Origin: JACDDK01 sp038198445
Lineage (GTDB): Bacteria; Actinomycetota; Rubrobacteria; Rubrobacterales; Rubrobacteraceae
NCBI GenBank assembly: GCA_038198445.1
Contig: JBBPZZ010000165.1
Location: 1-6,494 of the forward strand
Direction of reading: 5' to 3'
Length of the DNA: 6,494 nt
The notes under the pieces were generated by a model. That model was given only the letters and a program-made list of their open reading frames with translations. It was not told the DNA's origin and searched no databases. Below are positions 1 to 6,146 of this stretch, one piece after another (position 1 is the first letter of the stretch; each line of letters starts with the position of its first letter). The position numbers and the translations under genes are program-made.

Positions 1-1
1 C

Positions 2-241
2 GGCGAGAGGAACCTGAAGAAGGTTGAGCCGGTGGTGGAGATCCTTCGTGGGATCGGCGCGGCTCACGAGAAAGAGCCGGCCCAGGTCGCCCTGAACTGG
101 CTCATCACGCACCAGAACACGCTCCCCATCCCCGGCGCGAAGAACGAGCAGCAGGCCCGCCAGAACGTGGGCTCTCTAGGATGGACGCTCTCCGAAGAGG
201 AGGCCGGGAAGCTGGACCTGGCGACGCTCGGCTGGCGTTAA
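2..241 (+). CDS. Aldo/keto reductase, C-terminal fragment (5' end outside window)
   Basis: This frame is open from base 2 and ends at TAA (239-241), so the window holds only the last 79 residues of the gene. The visible part contains the stretch QVALNWLITHQNTLPIPGAK, which matches the aldo/keto reductase signature in which the seventh and eighth barrel strands supply the NADPH-phosphate contact (IPGAK in place of IPGTR/IPGAR). The end, LSEEEAGKLDLATLGWR, matches the usual C-terminal helix. Family members reduce aldehydes and ketones with NADPH in the cytoplasm; the substrate cannot be told from this fragment. A GTG at 32 could be taken as a start, but conserved sequence continues upstream of it, so it is internal. 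The gene converges on the ferritin-like gene with only 3 bases between stop codons. Confidence 0.88.
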   Translation, partial: GERNLKKVEPVVEILRGIGAAHEKEPAQVALNWLITHQNTLPIPGAKNEQQARQNVGSLGWTLSEEEAGKLDLATLGWR

Positions 242-244
242 GCT

Positions 245-754
245 CTAGGCTTTACCTTCGGCGGCGTACTCCTTGAGGAAGCCCTCGAAGAGGCGCATGT
301 GACCCTGCTCGTCGCGCAGGATATCGATGGCCATGTCCTGCGTCACCTGATCCACACCCTCCGTCACCTCGATGATGCGGGTGTAGTGCTCGATAGCGCC
401 ACGTTCGGCCGCGATCACGCCCTTGATGACGTGGACGATATCTACCTGGTTCTCCGGCGGCTGCAAGAAAGGCTGCGCGGCCTCGAACTCCAGAGATCCC
501 GGGACCACCCCGTACAACTCCTTGATACGCGCCGCGAAGTCCTGCGCGTGTCCAAGCTCCTCCTGGATATCCGGCTGGAGCGCCTCCTTGACCTGCTGGG
601 CGCGGATACCGTCGGGGTTGGTCGAGTTGGTGACGTAGTTTATGACTGTCTCTAGCTCCATGAAGTACGCCTGCTTCAGAAGCTCGACGATTTCCTCGCG
701 CTTCTCCGTCAACGCTTGCGAGAGGATGCCCTCGCTGCCGCGGTTGGTTTCCAT
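245..754 (-). CDS. Ferritin-like diiron protein
   Basis: This encodes 169 residues, all predicted alpha-helical, with the four-helix-bundle iron-binding pattern of ferritin/rubrerythrin-like proteins. Probable ligands are Glu33 in helix A (FMELETVINY), Glu66 and His69 in helix B (EELGH), Glu117 in helix C (AAERGAIEHY) and Glu149 and His152 in helix D (DEQGH). The two ExxH motifs and the helix A and C glutamates together make a complete diiron site. Family members oxidise and store iron or consume peroxide in the cytoplasm; which of these applies here is not visible. The start at 754 is chosen because AGGGAGAGGT lies 7 bases upstream; a longer frame starts at 793 but places that Shine-Dalgarno inside the gene. 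The gene follows the DUF3105 gene on the same strand after a 71-base gap that may hold its own promoter. Confidence 0.87.
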   Translation of the reverse strand: METNRGSEGILSQALTEKREEIVELLKQAYFMELETVINYVTNSTNPDGIRAQQVKEALQPDIQEELGHAQDFAARIKELYGVVPGSLEFEAAQPFLQPPENQVDIVHVIKGVIAAERGAIEHYTRIIEVTEGVDQVTQDMAIDILRDEQGHMRLFEGFLKEYAAEGKA

Positions 755-791
755 TGTCCGGACCTCTCCCTCTGTAAATAGCGGTGAGCAC

Positions 792-820
792 ATTCTTACA
801 GACGCCCACCGCCGTGTAAA
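792..820 (-). promoter_or_regulatory. Possible promoter for the ferritin-like gene
   Basis: On the minus strand the gap between the DUF3105 and ferritin-like genes carries TTTACA (815-820), one mismatch from the -35 consensus, then 16 bases later TAAGAA (793-798), a weak -10. Transcription would begin near 785, giving a leader of about 30 bases. The -10 match is poor and the gap is short, so read-through from the upstream gene is equally possible. Confidence 0.25.
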
Positions 821-825
821 CGCCG

Positions 826-1548
826 CTACTCGGGGTCTCCCACGCCGCCGATGCAGCGGTTGCCGGAGAGAGGAGCTATCTCACTGATCCTGAACTGGTC
901 CACGAACCGCCGGAGGCGCGGGTCAGTCGCGTTCTTGAGCTTGAGCTGATTCCTCCAGGCGGTGACTACCACGGGCGAGGGCAGTCCGGGGTACGGGCTC
1001 ACTATCACGTAGTTCTCGTCACCGTAACCGCGCAGCGTCCGGACCTGGTTCTCCGGGAGGTTCGGTCGGTAAGTGATCCAGACTACCCCGTGATCCATGC
1101 TATGCACGGCGGTCCTGTCGTCTATGGGTTTGGAATAGAATCCGCAGTTCTGCCAGATGGGCGCGTGGTCCCCGTTCGTCGGAGGATGCCGCTTGTAATC
1201 GATCTTCCCCTCCACACTCCTGTTCGTCGTCGCCGGGTAGGTCTTTACCCCCTTCGGCGGGTCTTTCGGCACCGGTCGGGCCGGGTCCGGCTGTTTTCCA
1301 TCGGCCGGAGTCATGTTCGTGATCTCCTTCGGCCCGATCTTGGCCTTCGACGGAGTAAGCGCCTGCTCGATGGTAGTCTCCTCCATCGCGGTCGTATCCT
1401 GGGCGGTGTGTTCCGCTTTGGCCTTCGCAGGGGCGTTCGAAGCTCCCTTCGTCTCCCCCGTCGCCTTGTCTACCGTATCTTTACCGCCACACGCCACGAC
1501 GGCGAGTGCGAAAAATATACTCATGAATACGAGGCCGAGCCTCCGCAT
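826..1548 (-). CDS. DUF3105 family lipoprotein
   Basis: This encodes 240 residues. The N-terminus is a lipoprotein signal: MRRLG, a hydrophobic run (residues 6-19) and a lipobox ending in Cys20 (VVAC|GG), so the protein should be exported and lipid-anchored outside the membrane. Residues 21-110 are a low-complexity linker rich in Lys, Thr, Ala and Pro. Residues 111-225 match DUF3105: HPPTNGDHAPIW (121-132), Cys135-Gly136, VHSMDHG (148-154), VWITYRP (156-162), then VSPYPGLPSPVVVTAW (183-198). The His, Asp and Cys residues in these motifs are conserved in the family, but no function is established. The start at 1548 is fixed by AGGAGG 5 bases upstream (1554-1559); an in-frame start nine codons earlier would move the basic residues and weaken the signal peptide. 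An unusual Cys232 lies near the C-terminus. Confidence 0.88.
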   Translation of the reverse strand: MRRLGLVFMSIFFALAVVACGGKDTVDKATGETKGASNAPAKAKAEHTAQDTTAMEETTIEQALTPSKAKIGPKEITNMTPADGKQPDPARPVPKDPPKGVKTYPATTNRSVEGKIDYKRHPPTNGDHAPIWQNCGFYSKPIDDRTAVHSMDHGVVWITYRPNLPENQVRTLRGYGDENYVIVSPYPGLPSPVVVTAWRNQLKLKNATDPRLRRFVDQFRISEIAPLSGNRCIGGVGDPE

Positions 1549-1624
1549 GGAATCCTCCTGAAATAAGAACCGCATCCTCTGTTATACGGCCTGGAGGGTA
1601 CTATGGATCTTCCGGCGGCCCTTC

Positions 1625-2290
1625 TTACGCCGCGGGCTCTATGCAGCCTGGACTGTCGTTCGATGGGTTGTTCACGGCGCGGCTCACGGGATATGCTTCC
1701 ATCTCTCCAGCCGGATAGGGCTCCAGGATGGATCTGAGCGTCTCCCGCTCGTCGAAGCCGGTGTCCAGCCAAAGTTCGTAGTTTTCTTGAGGAAGGATAA
1801 CGGGCATCCGGTTGTGGAGCCCGCGCATGAGGCCGTTGGGCTCCGTGGTGAGGATGGCACAGGAGCGGACCTCATCTTCACCTCTATTCCAGTTCTCCCA
1901 GAGTCCGGCGAAGGCGAAAGGGAGTTCGTCTTTCATCTTGATGTAATACGGTTGCTTGCCGCTCTCCGTCCTCCGCCACTCGTAGAAACCGTCCGCAAGG
2001 ATTAAACACCGCTGGTTCTTGAAAGCTCTCCTGAAAGAAGGCTTCTCCGCCGCGGTCTCCGAACGTGCGTTTATCATGCGGGAGCCAATTGTCGGGTCCC
2101 CTGCCCAGGATGGAACGAGACCCCAGCGGAGCATCTCCAGCTTCCTCCTTCCGCCATCGGCTACTACGGCGACGATGTTCTGAGTAGGCGCGACGTTGTA
2201 GCTCGGCGGGACCGAAGCAGGATGTTCACCGATCTCGAACTGCCGCGCCAACTCGTCTACCGGGGTAGCGAGCGTGTATCTTCCGCACAT
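1625..2290 (-). CDS. SOS response-associated peptidase (SRAP; YedK/HMCES-type abasic-site protein)
   Basis: This encodes 221 residues, the usual length for bacterial SRAP proteins. Family members bind abasic sites in single-stranded DNA and crosslink through the amino-terminal cysteine, shielding the lesion. All key residues are present: Cys2 (MCGRYTL), Asn74 (NARSE), Glu104 (DGFYEW) and His159 (LHNRMPVIL), each matching the YedK order and spacing to within one position. The YNVAPTQ (31-37) and LRWGLVPSW (54-62) motifs are also typical. The start must be 2290, because Met1 has to be removed to expose Cys2; a frame extending to 2335 would add 15 residues in front and destroy the active site. 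AGAAAGG (2300-2306) lies 9 bases upstream. The gene precedes the DUF3105 gene by 76 bases. No LexA-type box is evident in front of it. Confidence 0.94.
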   Translation of the reverse strand: MCGRYTLATPVDELARQFEIGEHPASVPPSYNVAPTQNIVAVVADGGRRKLEMLRWGLVPSWAGDPTIGSRMINARSETAAEKPSFRRAFKNQRCLILADGFYEWRRTESGKQPYYIKMKDELPFAFAGLWENWNRGEDEVRSCAILTTEPNGLMRGLHNRMPVILPQENYELWLDTGFDERETLRSILEPYPAGEMEAYPVSRAVNNPSNDSPGCIEPAA

Positions 2291-2430
2291 GATCCGGAGC
2301 CTTTCTCTGGTCAGCCTGGTTTCGATGCTCTCCAATTAATTCTACTGAAGAACCTCCGTAATCCCCTATCTAATAAGGAGCGGAAAGTGACCACACTATC
2401 AGCTATCCGGATGCTTCCAGTATTTTCAGG

Positions 2431-3000
2431 CTAGACGCTGGCTCCTCCTGCATCATCCCACTCCTCCAGGATGTCCTCGATCTGGCGCGCGGCGCCAGAG
2501 ATTACCTCCCGGATGCGGCGCAGCTTATCCTTGTTTAGCCGCCCTCCGTGCATCTCGCGTCCAAAGAGCTTGCCGAGGCCCGAGATCTCACCCCTCATCT
2601 CGTGCAGTTCGGCCCCGAACTCTGGGTCCCAGCCTCCACCGACCCGGCTCCAGATACCCTCGACGGAGCTTCGGTTTTCCTCCAGGAACTTGCGTCCCTC
2701 GGCCGTAACTTCGTAGGTTTTCTTGCCGTCCCGCTGCGTGGCGCTCACGTAGCCCAGGTCCTCCAGGAGTTGCAGCGTAGGGTAGACTGAACCGGGACTG
2801 GGAGAATAGAACCCGCGGAACTTCTCTTCCAGAGCCCGGATCACCTCGTACCCGTGAGAGGGCTTCTCCGCAAGTAAGTCCAGGATGACGTACTTCAAGT
2901 CCCCCTTCTCGAACATGCGTCCCCGGCTCCTCGAGTCGTGTCCAAACCCTCCCCACGGCCCCGGTCCGAATGGCCCACGCTTCATACGACGTCCAAACAT
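2431..3000 (-). CDS. PadR-family transcriptional repressor
   Basis: This encodes 189 residues. Residues 1-30 are a Gly/Pro/Arg-rich tail (FGPGPWGGFG). Residues 31-110 are a PadR winged helix: EKGDLKYVILDLLAEKPSHG, YEVIRALEEKF, the recognition segment YSPSPGSVYPTLQLLEDLGY, and wing residues GKKTYEVTAEGRKFL. Residues 110-189 are helical and fit the PadR C-terminal dimerisation region. PadR proteins are dimeric cytoplasmic repressors that usually control a neighbouring membrane-protein or transporter gene and themselves. The start is set at 3000 because AAGGAGGT sits 7 bases before it; a GTG at 3030 lies in frame but has no Shine-Dalgarno and would place this one inside the gene. It is 38 bases downstream of the membrane-protein gene on the same strand, hence probably one operon. 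The inducing ligand is unknown. Confidence 0.93.
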   Translation of the reverse strand: MFGRRMKRGPFGPGPWGGFGHDSRSRGRMFEKGDLKYVILDLLAEKPSHGYEVIRALEEKFRGFYSPSPGSVYPTLQLLEDLGYVSATQRDGKKTYEVTAEGRKFLEENRSSVEGIWSRVGGGWDPEFGAELHEMRGEISGLGKLFGREMHGGRLNKDKLRRIREVISGAARQIEDILEEWDDAGGASV

Positions 3001-3007
3001 ATCCTCT

Positions 3008-3015
3008 ACCTCCTT
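3008..3015 (-). promoter_or_regulatory. Strong Shine-Dalgarno deciding the PadR start
   Basis: The minus strand reads AAGGAGGT, a full anti-16S match, 7 bases before the ATG at 3000. This favours the 189-residue PadR product over the 199-residue form starting at GTG 3030. Confidence 0.8.
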
Positions 3016-3038
3016 GAATAGATCCTTCACGGTTTCGG

Positions 3039-3476
3039 TTAATCTGTTAGCTTGCGACGGTCGTGTTCCCAGAGCGAATACCCCAACCTGCCTTCGCGGG
3101 CGCGCACCTCTATGTGTCCGGCCTTCGCCAGTTCAGAGAGCAGCCGGTCCGCTTCGGATACGCTTAGCGAAGTCTCCAGCGCCGCCCGCGCGGGCGTGAC
3201 CTCACCGCACCGCGCAAGCGCCTCAAGAAGTTCCTTCTCCTTGCGCTCCCCATCCACCGGCCCACGTCTCTCCAACATTCTTCCCGCACCCCTCACGGAA
3301 GACCCAATTGCCGGCGCCAACACGAAAGGAACCAGCCAGAAAAGCAAGAAAAACGGAAGGAAGTGGAACGGACCCGCCACGGCGAACAAGAGCATCCCCG
3401 CAATTACCAGACCCACCACTATCATCGGAGACCCCCGCCGCCTGCCCATGTAACCCATCCTGCCCCAACCGTACAT
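3039..3476 (-). CDS. Two-helix membrane protein with cytoplasmic winged-helix domain
   Basis: This encodes 145 residues. A short basic N-terminus (MYGWGRMGYMGRRRGS) is followed by two hydrophobic segments, residues 17-35 and 37-57, separated by a turn at GPFHF; the positive flanks on both sides favour both ends facing the cytoplasm. After a charged linker (62-80), residues 78-137 look like a winged helix: LLEALARCGEVTPARAALE, a turn, SVSEADRLLSELAKAGHIEV, then a short wing with GRLGYSLWE. This arrangement resembles small wHTH tails in which helix 3 would contact DNA or a partner. I do not recognise a named family. GGAGG lies 4 bases before the ATG at 3476; Met7 and Met10 are alternative starts. 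It is the first gene of the PadR operon and the likely target of that repressor. Confidence 0.82.
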   Translation of the reverse strand: MYGWGRMGYMGRRRGSPMIVVGLVIAGMLLFAVAGPFHFLPFFLLFWLVPFVLAPAIGSSVRGAGRMLERRGPVDGERKEKELLEALARCGEVTPARAALETSLSVSEADRLLSELAKAGHIEVRAREGRLGYSLWEHDRRKLTD

Positions 3477-3517
3477 CTCGCCTCCATTTCCGCTTCCGCG
3501 TGTTGGTCTCTTCTAGC

Positions 3518-3523
3518 AGTATA
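3518..3523 (-). promoter_or_regulatory. Possible -10 element of the PadR operon
   Basis: The minus strand reads TATACT, one mismatch from TATAAT, overlapping the edge of the palindrome. The hexamer 17 bases upstream (TATAGT) is a poor -35, so the promoter may need an alternative sigma factor or lack a -35. Transcription would start near 3511 and a bound repressor on the palindrome would cover the spacer, which fits repression. Confidence 0.4.
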
Positions 3524-3541
3524 TCACGATATATCGTGATA
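3522..3541. promoter_or_regulatory. Perfect 20-bp palindrome, probable PadR operator
   Basis: TATCACGATATATCGTGATA is a perfect inverted repeat (two 10-base half-sites without spacer) 45 bases upstream of the membrane-protein start. A second palindrome, CTATATAG (3542-3549), abuts it. AT-rich dyads of this kind in front of a PadR operon are typical autoregulatory sites. The binding protein is inferred from proximity, not shown. Confidence 0.72.
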
Positions 3542-3629
3542 CTATATAGATTGTTTTGGTATTTCTTACCACCTCGACGGGAGGCAGGAACGATTAGTGT
3601 GATCTTTAGGGCTGCGAAGCTAGAAGAGT

Positions 3630-3790
3630 CTGTCTAATCTGCTAAAGATACTGGAGACGTAGTTAGAAACCGTCTTGGAGCTGAGGTACAGCCGAGAGGC
3701 GATGGCGGTGTTAGTGTAGCCTCCGGCGATGAGCGAGAGGATCTCATGTTCCCGCTCGGTGAGGTTTGGGAAAGCCTGAGCCGAAGTTGT
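3630..3790 (-). pseudogene. LuxR-type helix-turn-helix remnant
   Basis: On the minus strand the frame encodes FPNLTEREHEILSLIAGG followed by YTNTAIASRLYLSSKTVSNY and VSSIFSRL, an excellent match to the LuxR/GerE DNA-binding domain (LTxRE, IA.G.TN..IA..L.LS..TV.N.VS.I). The frame stops at 3620 after DRLF, lacking the usual final helix (about 15 residues), and everything upstream of about 3790 is antisense of an SDR fragment rather than a receiver or sensor domain. The apparent 98-residue frame starting at 3916 is therefore a chimera of the relic and unrelated DNA. A true gene would be a response regulator or a large LuxR ATPase; nothing here tells which. Confidence 0.72.
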
Positions 3791-3799
3791 TTTGGGATA

Positions 3800-3985
3800 C
3801 CATCCATGCTCGTCCAAGACTTTGGCGTCATCCTCCACGTCACCTCCGGGCAGGCACAACTTCCGGGCAATGCCTCGTTGCCCTACGCGGCGGCCAAAGT
3901 CGCCATGACGACGCATAGTAAGAGGCTTGCCAACCAGGTCGGCCCGGGCGGGGTCCGCGTCAACGTCGTCGTCCCCGGCTTTGAA
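3800..3985 (+). pseudogene. Short-chain dehydrogenase/reductase fragment
   Basis: The plus strand frame encodes PSMLVQDFGVILHVTSG, then LPGNASLPYAAAKVAM and RLANQVGPGGVRVNVVVPGF. This is the active-site half of an SDR: catalytic Ser (HVTSG), the Tyr-x-x-x-Lys pair (YAAAK), and the RVNVVVPGF strand that closes the cofactor site. The Rossmann NAD(P)-binding start (TGxxxGxG) is absent, as is the substrate loop and C-terminus, because the homology stops at 3982 and a TAG follows at 3998. It is about a quarter of a normal 250-residue SDR and has no start or Shine-Dalgarno of its own, so it is a relic. The residues suggest a sorbitol/glucose-dehydrogenase-like oxidoreductase, with low certainty. 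Confidence 0.75.
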
Positions 3986-4098
3986 CGTAGAACTTCGTAG
4001 TGAAGCCGCTGCGGCGTCGGGCCGAGAGCTTCATTCTCCTGCGTGCCGGCCCTCGTTCCGGCGGCGTGCTGGTGTGCGCGGACCACGGTACCATCCAC
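3984..4098 (-). mobile_element. IS5-family transposase relic, frameshifted
   Basis: The minus strand encodes VDGTVVRAHQHAAG, the strongly conserved block around the first catalytic Asp of IS5/IS427-type DDE transposases, followed by TQENEALG. Just after 4021 one extra base shifts the frame: the next frame reads GRRRSGFTTKFYV, matching the family's GRSRGGFxTKIH motif. The match ends at 3984, two bases from the end of the SDR homology. Terminal inverted repeats, the remaining catalytic residues and the rest of the transposase are missing, so it is an immobile internal fragment. Confidence 0.7.
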
Positions 4099-4118
4099 TC
4101 GTCGACCCTTTCTCCGAC

Positions 4119-4991
4119 CTAGCTCGTGATGTCGAAGAATTCGTCTATGGCCTGCGCCGCCACAAGGCTGCTGGTAGATCGGCCCATAATCCAGGGGGCT
4201 TTCTTGGGACTGGGGATGATATGGCCGCCTCCGTGTACGGTGTACTGTGTTACGGGCTCGTGCCCATCCTGGCGGTAATCAGTGCGTTCGATTGATGTTT
4301 TCCCGGATTCGGCCGACCCTGCAAGTCGGCGAGATTCCGGCCTCTCCGTTATGCCATTACGCTCGGCGTAATAATCGGCGGTCTGTCGTGCCGATAGTCC
4401 GAGACCACGAGGCCGGAACCCCCACAGACTGGCTATCCCGCCCTCGTACGGAACGAGAGGGTCTCCCGTTCCATGAAACAAGACCATCGGAAGCGGTGAT
4501 GGTTCGCTGTCGGTGACCATGAAGTTATCGGCCACTGGTTGAGTTGCTGAGATGATCGCTGCCCCCGCCACGCGCGTCGGAATCTCGTGCACGAGACGAA
4601 TTACCATCGCCCCGCCAGCGGAGAACCCGACCAGGAAGACGCGAGATGTGTCGACCTGGTAGCTGTTCGCGAGGAAATCAATCGCGGCGACAGTGAATGC
4701 CACATCGTCGACACCGTCTTTCCGGGCAGCAAAGTTGGATGAGATTCGCGCGTCGTTCCAATTCTTCTTGTACCCATCGAGATAAGCAACGACGACGACG
4801 CGCTCCGCCAGTGCATCGAACGTATTCCCACTGAATGAGCGGACCGACTTTGCGGTTTGATTCGAACCATGGAAGACAAGGACGGCTGCGGATGCCTTGG
4901 CCAGGTTCTCCGGACTGACGACAGTCAGGGAGCGTTCTCGCCCCGCGGCAGACACTACGGCCTGGAGCGCTTGCTGCGCTTTGCATTGCAC
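4119..4991 (-). CDS. Alpha/beta-hydrolase esterase, LpqC/PHB-depolymerase type, 5' end altered
   Basis: The frame encodes 290 residues of an esterase of the polyhydroxybutyrate-depolymerase/LpqC (CE1-like) class, which hydrolyse ester bonds in polyesters or feruloyl and similar compounds. Visible elements are the oxyanion-hole strand VLVFHGSNQ (37-45), AYLDGYKKNWNDAR (69-82), the nucleophile elbow GFSAGG with Ser124, the acid segment FHGTGDPLVPY with Asp177, and the terminal GGGHIIP with His257. The triad is thus complete. Homology begins only near residue 17 (GRERSLTVV, base 4943); residues 1-16 are antisense of a TetR fragment and no Shine-Dalgarno precedes 4991. No signal peptide is present, though relatives are often exported. 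The C-terminus (AIDEFFDITS) looks natural and stops at 4119. The enzyme core may still be functional if expressed from a start such as GTG 4955. Confidence 0.78.
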   Translation of the reverse strand: MQCKAQQALQAVVSAAGRERSLTVVSPENLAKASAAVLVFHGSNQTAKSVRSFSGNTFDALAERVVVVAYLDGYKKNWNDARISSNFAARKDGVDDVAFTVAAIDFLANSYQVDTSRVFLVGFSAGGAMVIRLVHEIPTRVAGAAIISATQPVADNFMVTDSEPSPLPMVLFHGTGDPLVPYEGGIASLWGFRPRGLGLSARQTADYYAERNGITERPESRRLAGSAESGKTSIERTDYRQDGHEPVTQYTVHGGGHIIPSPKKAPWIMGRSTSSLVAAQAIDEFFDITS

Positions 4992-5267
4992 TGCCTGCTT
5001 GAAGACGTCGGGCTCGCGACGGTCCTGGGGTCCCGCGAGAGCGCCTGTGCCCGGACCTCACAGCTTCGCGTCGAGCTGTTCGCCGCCGTCGGCCGCTTGC
5101 TGGAGCGTGTGCACAACGCCGGCGCTATACGACCGGATATTGGAGCCGACGATATCCGGCGTCTGATGTGCGGCATCGAGTACGTTGTTCGCTCGGGGGC
5201 CAACGACCACGCCGAGACCGACCGGTACCTCGGCGTGCTCCTCGACGGCCTAAGCCCCCACAACTAG
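4962..5267 (+). pseudogene. TetR-type regulator, C-terminal half only
   Basis: The plus strand from 4962 encodes LERLLRFALHCLLEDVGLAT followed by QLRVELFAAVGRLLERVHNA, GAIRPDIGADDIRRLMCGI and DRYLGVLLDGLSPHN, ending at TAG 5267. This matches the ligand-binding/dimerisation half of TetR regulators (LL.RA...GAIRPD....D...L, and the final DRY/LLLDGL). The N-terminal helix-turn-helix is missing: upstream, on the opposite strand, lies esterase sequence instead. A frame can be read back to TTG 4857 but its first 35 residues are unlike TetR. Without a DNA-binding domain it cannot act as a repressor. Confidence 0.7.
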
Positions 5268-5296
5268 ATCACCCGACCCGCCACTGCCTCTGAGTG

Positions 5297-5568
5297 TTAC
5301 CGGAACCAAAAATACGACAAGTAATGCTGACGCCCACTCGTCCGCGAAAGCTTCTGATAATGGCGCTTACTGGCAACGATTTGGTTCACCCGCGCGCAAT
5401 CGCGAGGGCGCTTCGGAGGCTGTGGACGATGTCCCCCAAGACAACGCCGACGTGGAGCCGCCAGTCCTCTGGGATTGCCGCGATGCGAAAGACATGATAT
5501 CCCGATTGCGAGTCCGGCTTGGCGTTAGTCTGGACAAGATCGGCTTTGGCGGCGTCGCCACGGGTGCC
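5297..5568 (-). pseudogene. Uncharacterised protein, copy 2, fused to copy 1 and degraded
   Basis: Directly after copy 1, in the same frame, the minus strand encodes DSQSGYHVFRIAAIPEDW followed by LHVGVVLGDIVHSLRSAL (through 5404). This repeats the copy-1 stretch GSEHIFQTQVLKEPP and GVIIGDALQNMRSVL with moderate identity. The frame stops at TGA 5386. A neighbouring frame then reads VNQIVASKRHYQKL up to TAA 5297, which may be its frameshifted continuation. The start of copy 2 and the end of copy 1 are missing, so the two copies appear joined by a deletion between tandem homologues. The second half is the less certain part. Confidence 0.5.
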
Positions 5569-6119
5569 CCGCTTGCGCCAGTCTTGGGTCACGGTGCGAT
5601 TCGTTCCTCCGATCACGTGCAAGCTCTGGTGCCTATCTACGCGGGCAAGTTCATTGAGAAAGTAGAGTTGGTCGTGCCCAGTCTTGTACGGCTGTAAATG
5701 GTGGATAGCTGCCCGAACGTGAATGTCGGTGATTTCGCCGATCTTATGCGCTCCGCTTCCGGTGCTGTAGGTACCGGTTTTCTTGGAGACGCTCCAGAAG
5801 TCCTTCTCACAGTACGATAGATGGGGAAGCTGGTAGAGCGCGACGGCTCACTTCCCTTATCTCTGAAGGTCAATCCCCAAATGAGGTGTTCGAGGACGGA
5901 ACGCATATTCTGGAGGGCGTCTCCGATGATCACACCGAGAAGCGGCGGCTCCTTGAGAACTTGCGTCTGGAAGATGTGCTCGCTGCCGTCCGAGTTTGGC
6001 TCGTGGGCAATTCTGTACGGCTCGCTGGCGTTGAAGGCGACAGGCTCATTGCCGAGAACTTTCAGATGCTTACGTGCCCGGTTGAGCTTAAGGCGGGCAC
6101 CCTTGAGTGATTCTTTCAC
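5569..6119 (-). pseudogene. Uncharacterised protein, copy 1, frameshifted
   Basis: The minus strand encodes KLNRARKHLKVLGNEPVAF, then SEPYRIAHEP, HIFQTQVLKEPPLLGVIIGD, ALQNMRSVLEHLIWGL and FPIY. This resembles a hypothetical family I recall from actinobacterial genomes, with an IGDALHNLRSALDHL core followed by FPI and a HELN..DKHR-like motif; no function is known to me. After FPIY (5817) the frame is lost by one base near 5812, and the conserved sequence resumes in the next frame: EKDFWSVSKKTGTY, HHLQPYKTGHDQLYFLNELA, RVDRHQSLHVIGG and ending around RKRG (5569). An apparently intact 219-residue frame (5637-6296) includes 59 leading residues that are antisense of the small plus-strand gene and about 60 trailing out-of-frame residues, so it is not a real product. 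GTG 6119 is a possible original start, without a Shine-Dalgarno. Confidence 0.68.
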
Positions 6120-6146
6120 GGCAAGCGGTAGTAGAAGGGGGGCACC

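Noticed and set aside
252..809. A 185-residue minus-strand frame over the ferritin-like gene
   Set aside because: It is an out-of-frame shadow: rich in Arg and Gly, without a fold motif, while the other frame has a complete diiron site and a good Shine-Dalgarno.
1090..1566. A 158-residue plus-strand frame opposite the DUF3105 gene
   Set aside because: It is antisense to a lipoprotein with a clear lipobox and domain motifs, and its Arg/Val/Leu composition is typical of antisense high-GC shadows.
2288..2335. Upstream start for the SRAP protein
   Set aside because: It would place 15 residues in front of the catalytic Cys2, which must be exposed by removal of Met1.
3570..3584. CCTC/GAGG stem near 3570 as a terminator
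   Set aside because: The stem is only 4 bp and no T-run follows.
5136..5158. Inverted repeat GGATAT / ATATCC as a terminator or operator
   Set aside because: It lies inside the TetR coding fragment, has only 6-base arms and no T-run, and is likely chance.
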